DNA of 64,000 nt from Cytobacillus gottheilii (lineage in GTDB: Bacteria; Bacillota; Bacilli; Bacillales; Cytobacillaceae). The stretch is taken from NCBI RefSeq assembly GCF_900166665.1, contig NZ_LT800494.1, positions 3,032,422 through 3,096,421 on the forward strand, written 5' to 3'. A program made the position numbers and the translations under genes. Each line of letters opens with the position of its first letter. The first letter of the stretch is position 1. The notes beneath the pieces are model-generated. The model was not told where the DNA came from. It did not search any database and was given only the letters and a program-made list of their open reading frames with translations. Of the stretch, positions 63,800 through 64,000 are shown in pieces.

Positions 63800-64000
63800 C
63801 TTCACACCTACTTAAAGTTATTCAATTAATCTTATTTAACAGTCGATCCTACCATATAGTAAAAGCACTACATTATCATTATTAACCTAAAAAATTCTCC
63901 TTCTTTCGTAAGTTTTAGAAACACTACAAACGCTTTTATACGTTATAATGAAGAAAACTCACTCACCCTTGACAAGCTTCTAAGAGCGTATAAAGACTAA

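Overview
The window is a low-GC, spore-former chromosome segment of the Bacillaceae. Protein sequences and gene order follow the Bacillus subtilis pdhA to ykr/ykv/yku/ptsHI neighbourhood closely, with local inversions and losses. Small sporulation-type proteins, sporulation sensor kinases and a Spo0E-like phosphatase support a Bacillus-type endospore former that is not B. subtilis itself. There is no phage, no transposase, no CRISPR array and no obvious genomic island. All but one small region near the right edge looks like core chromosome. Most genes carry strong Shine-Dalgarno sites, and these often decide for a TTG or GTG start inside a longer open frame.

Layout. 1-5.4 kb: start of the pyruvate dehydrogenase operon (pdhA, pdhB), ykyA, a YjcZ-like peptide, peptide deformylase, a HAD phosphatase and a 23-codon basic peptide gene. 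5.5-13.2 kb: rpoY-rnjA, ktrC, a heterodimeric ABC exporter (yknUV-like) and an MscS channel. 13.5-19.4 kb: dapH-ykuR of the acetylase lysine/diaminopimelate branch, ccpC, a drug exporter, and ykuJ - zinc-ribbon peptide - darB. 19.8-32.6 kb: a glutaredoxin-like protein, secreted and membrane proteins, ykuI, a C39-like lipoprotein, fadH with a probable FadR operator, Tat-exported ykuE, a PAS-GGDEF-EAL protein, ykuD, ykyB, cheV, a UMF1 transporter and an RDD protein. 32.8-39.4 kb: patA, ykwC, a lipoprotein and ptsHI. 39.6-47.6 kb: a MoxR/DUF58/DUF4129 operon, a PilZ protein, ykvS, a CPBP protease, a lipoprotein and ykvI. 47.9-63.8 kb: clpE under CtsR, an M3 peptidase, mhqR, kinD, a ZIP transporter, a Spo0E-like protein, mtnU, an ArsR-DUF2087 regulator, a KinE-type kinase, a chemoreceptor, ykrP, tRNA-Arg(CCU) and a small decayed region.

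Genes that work together. DapH, PatA and YkuR are successive enzymes of N-acetyl-diaminopimelate synthesis. PtsH and PtsI are the general PTS phosphorelay. YkuI, the GGDEF-EAL protein and the PilZ protein form a cyclic-di-GMP set. KinD, the KinE-type kinase and the Spo0E-like phosphatase would act on opposite sides of the Spo0A phosphorelay. CheV and the chemoreceptor belong to chemotaxis.

The most unusual content is in the intergenic DNA. At least four families of short non-coding repeats fill the spaces, mainly the 3'-3' junctions between convergent genes, and they often touch or supply the stop codon. The main family (about 313-320 bp, ends GAGGCTGGGACAWAA) carries its own terminator hairpin. 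It also has a GC-rich core in which I see compensatory base changes between copies, which points to a conserved folded RNA or DNA element.
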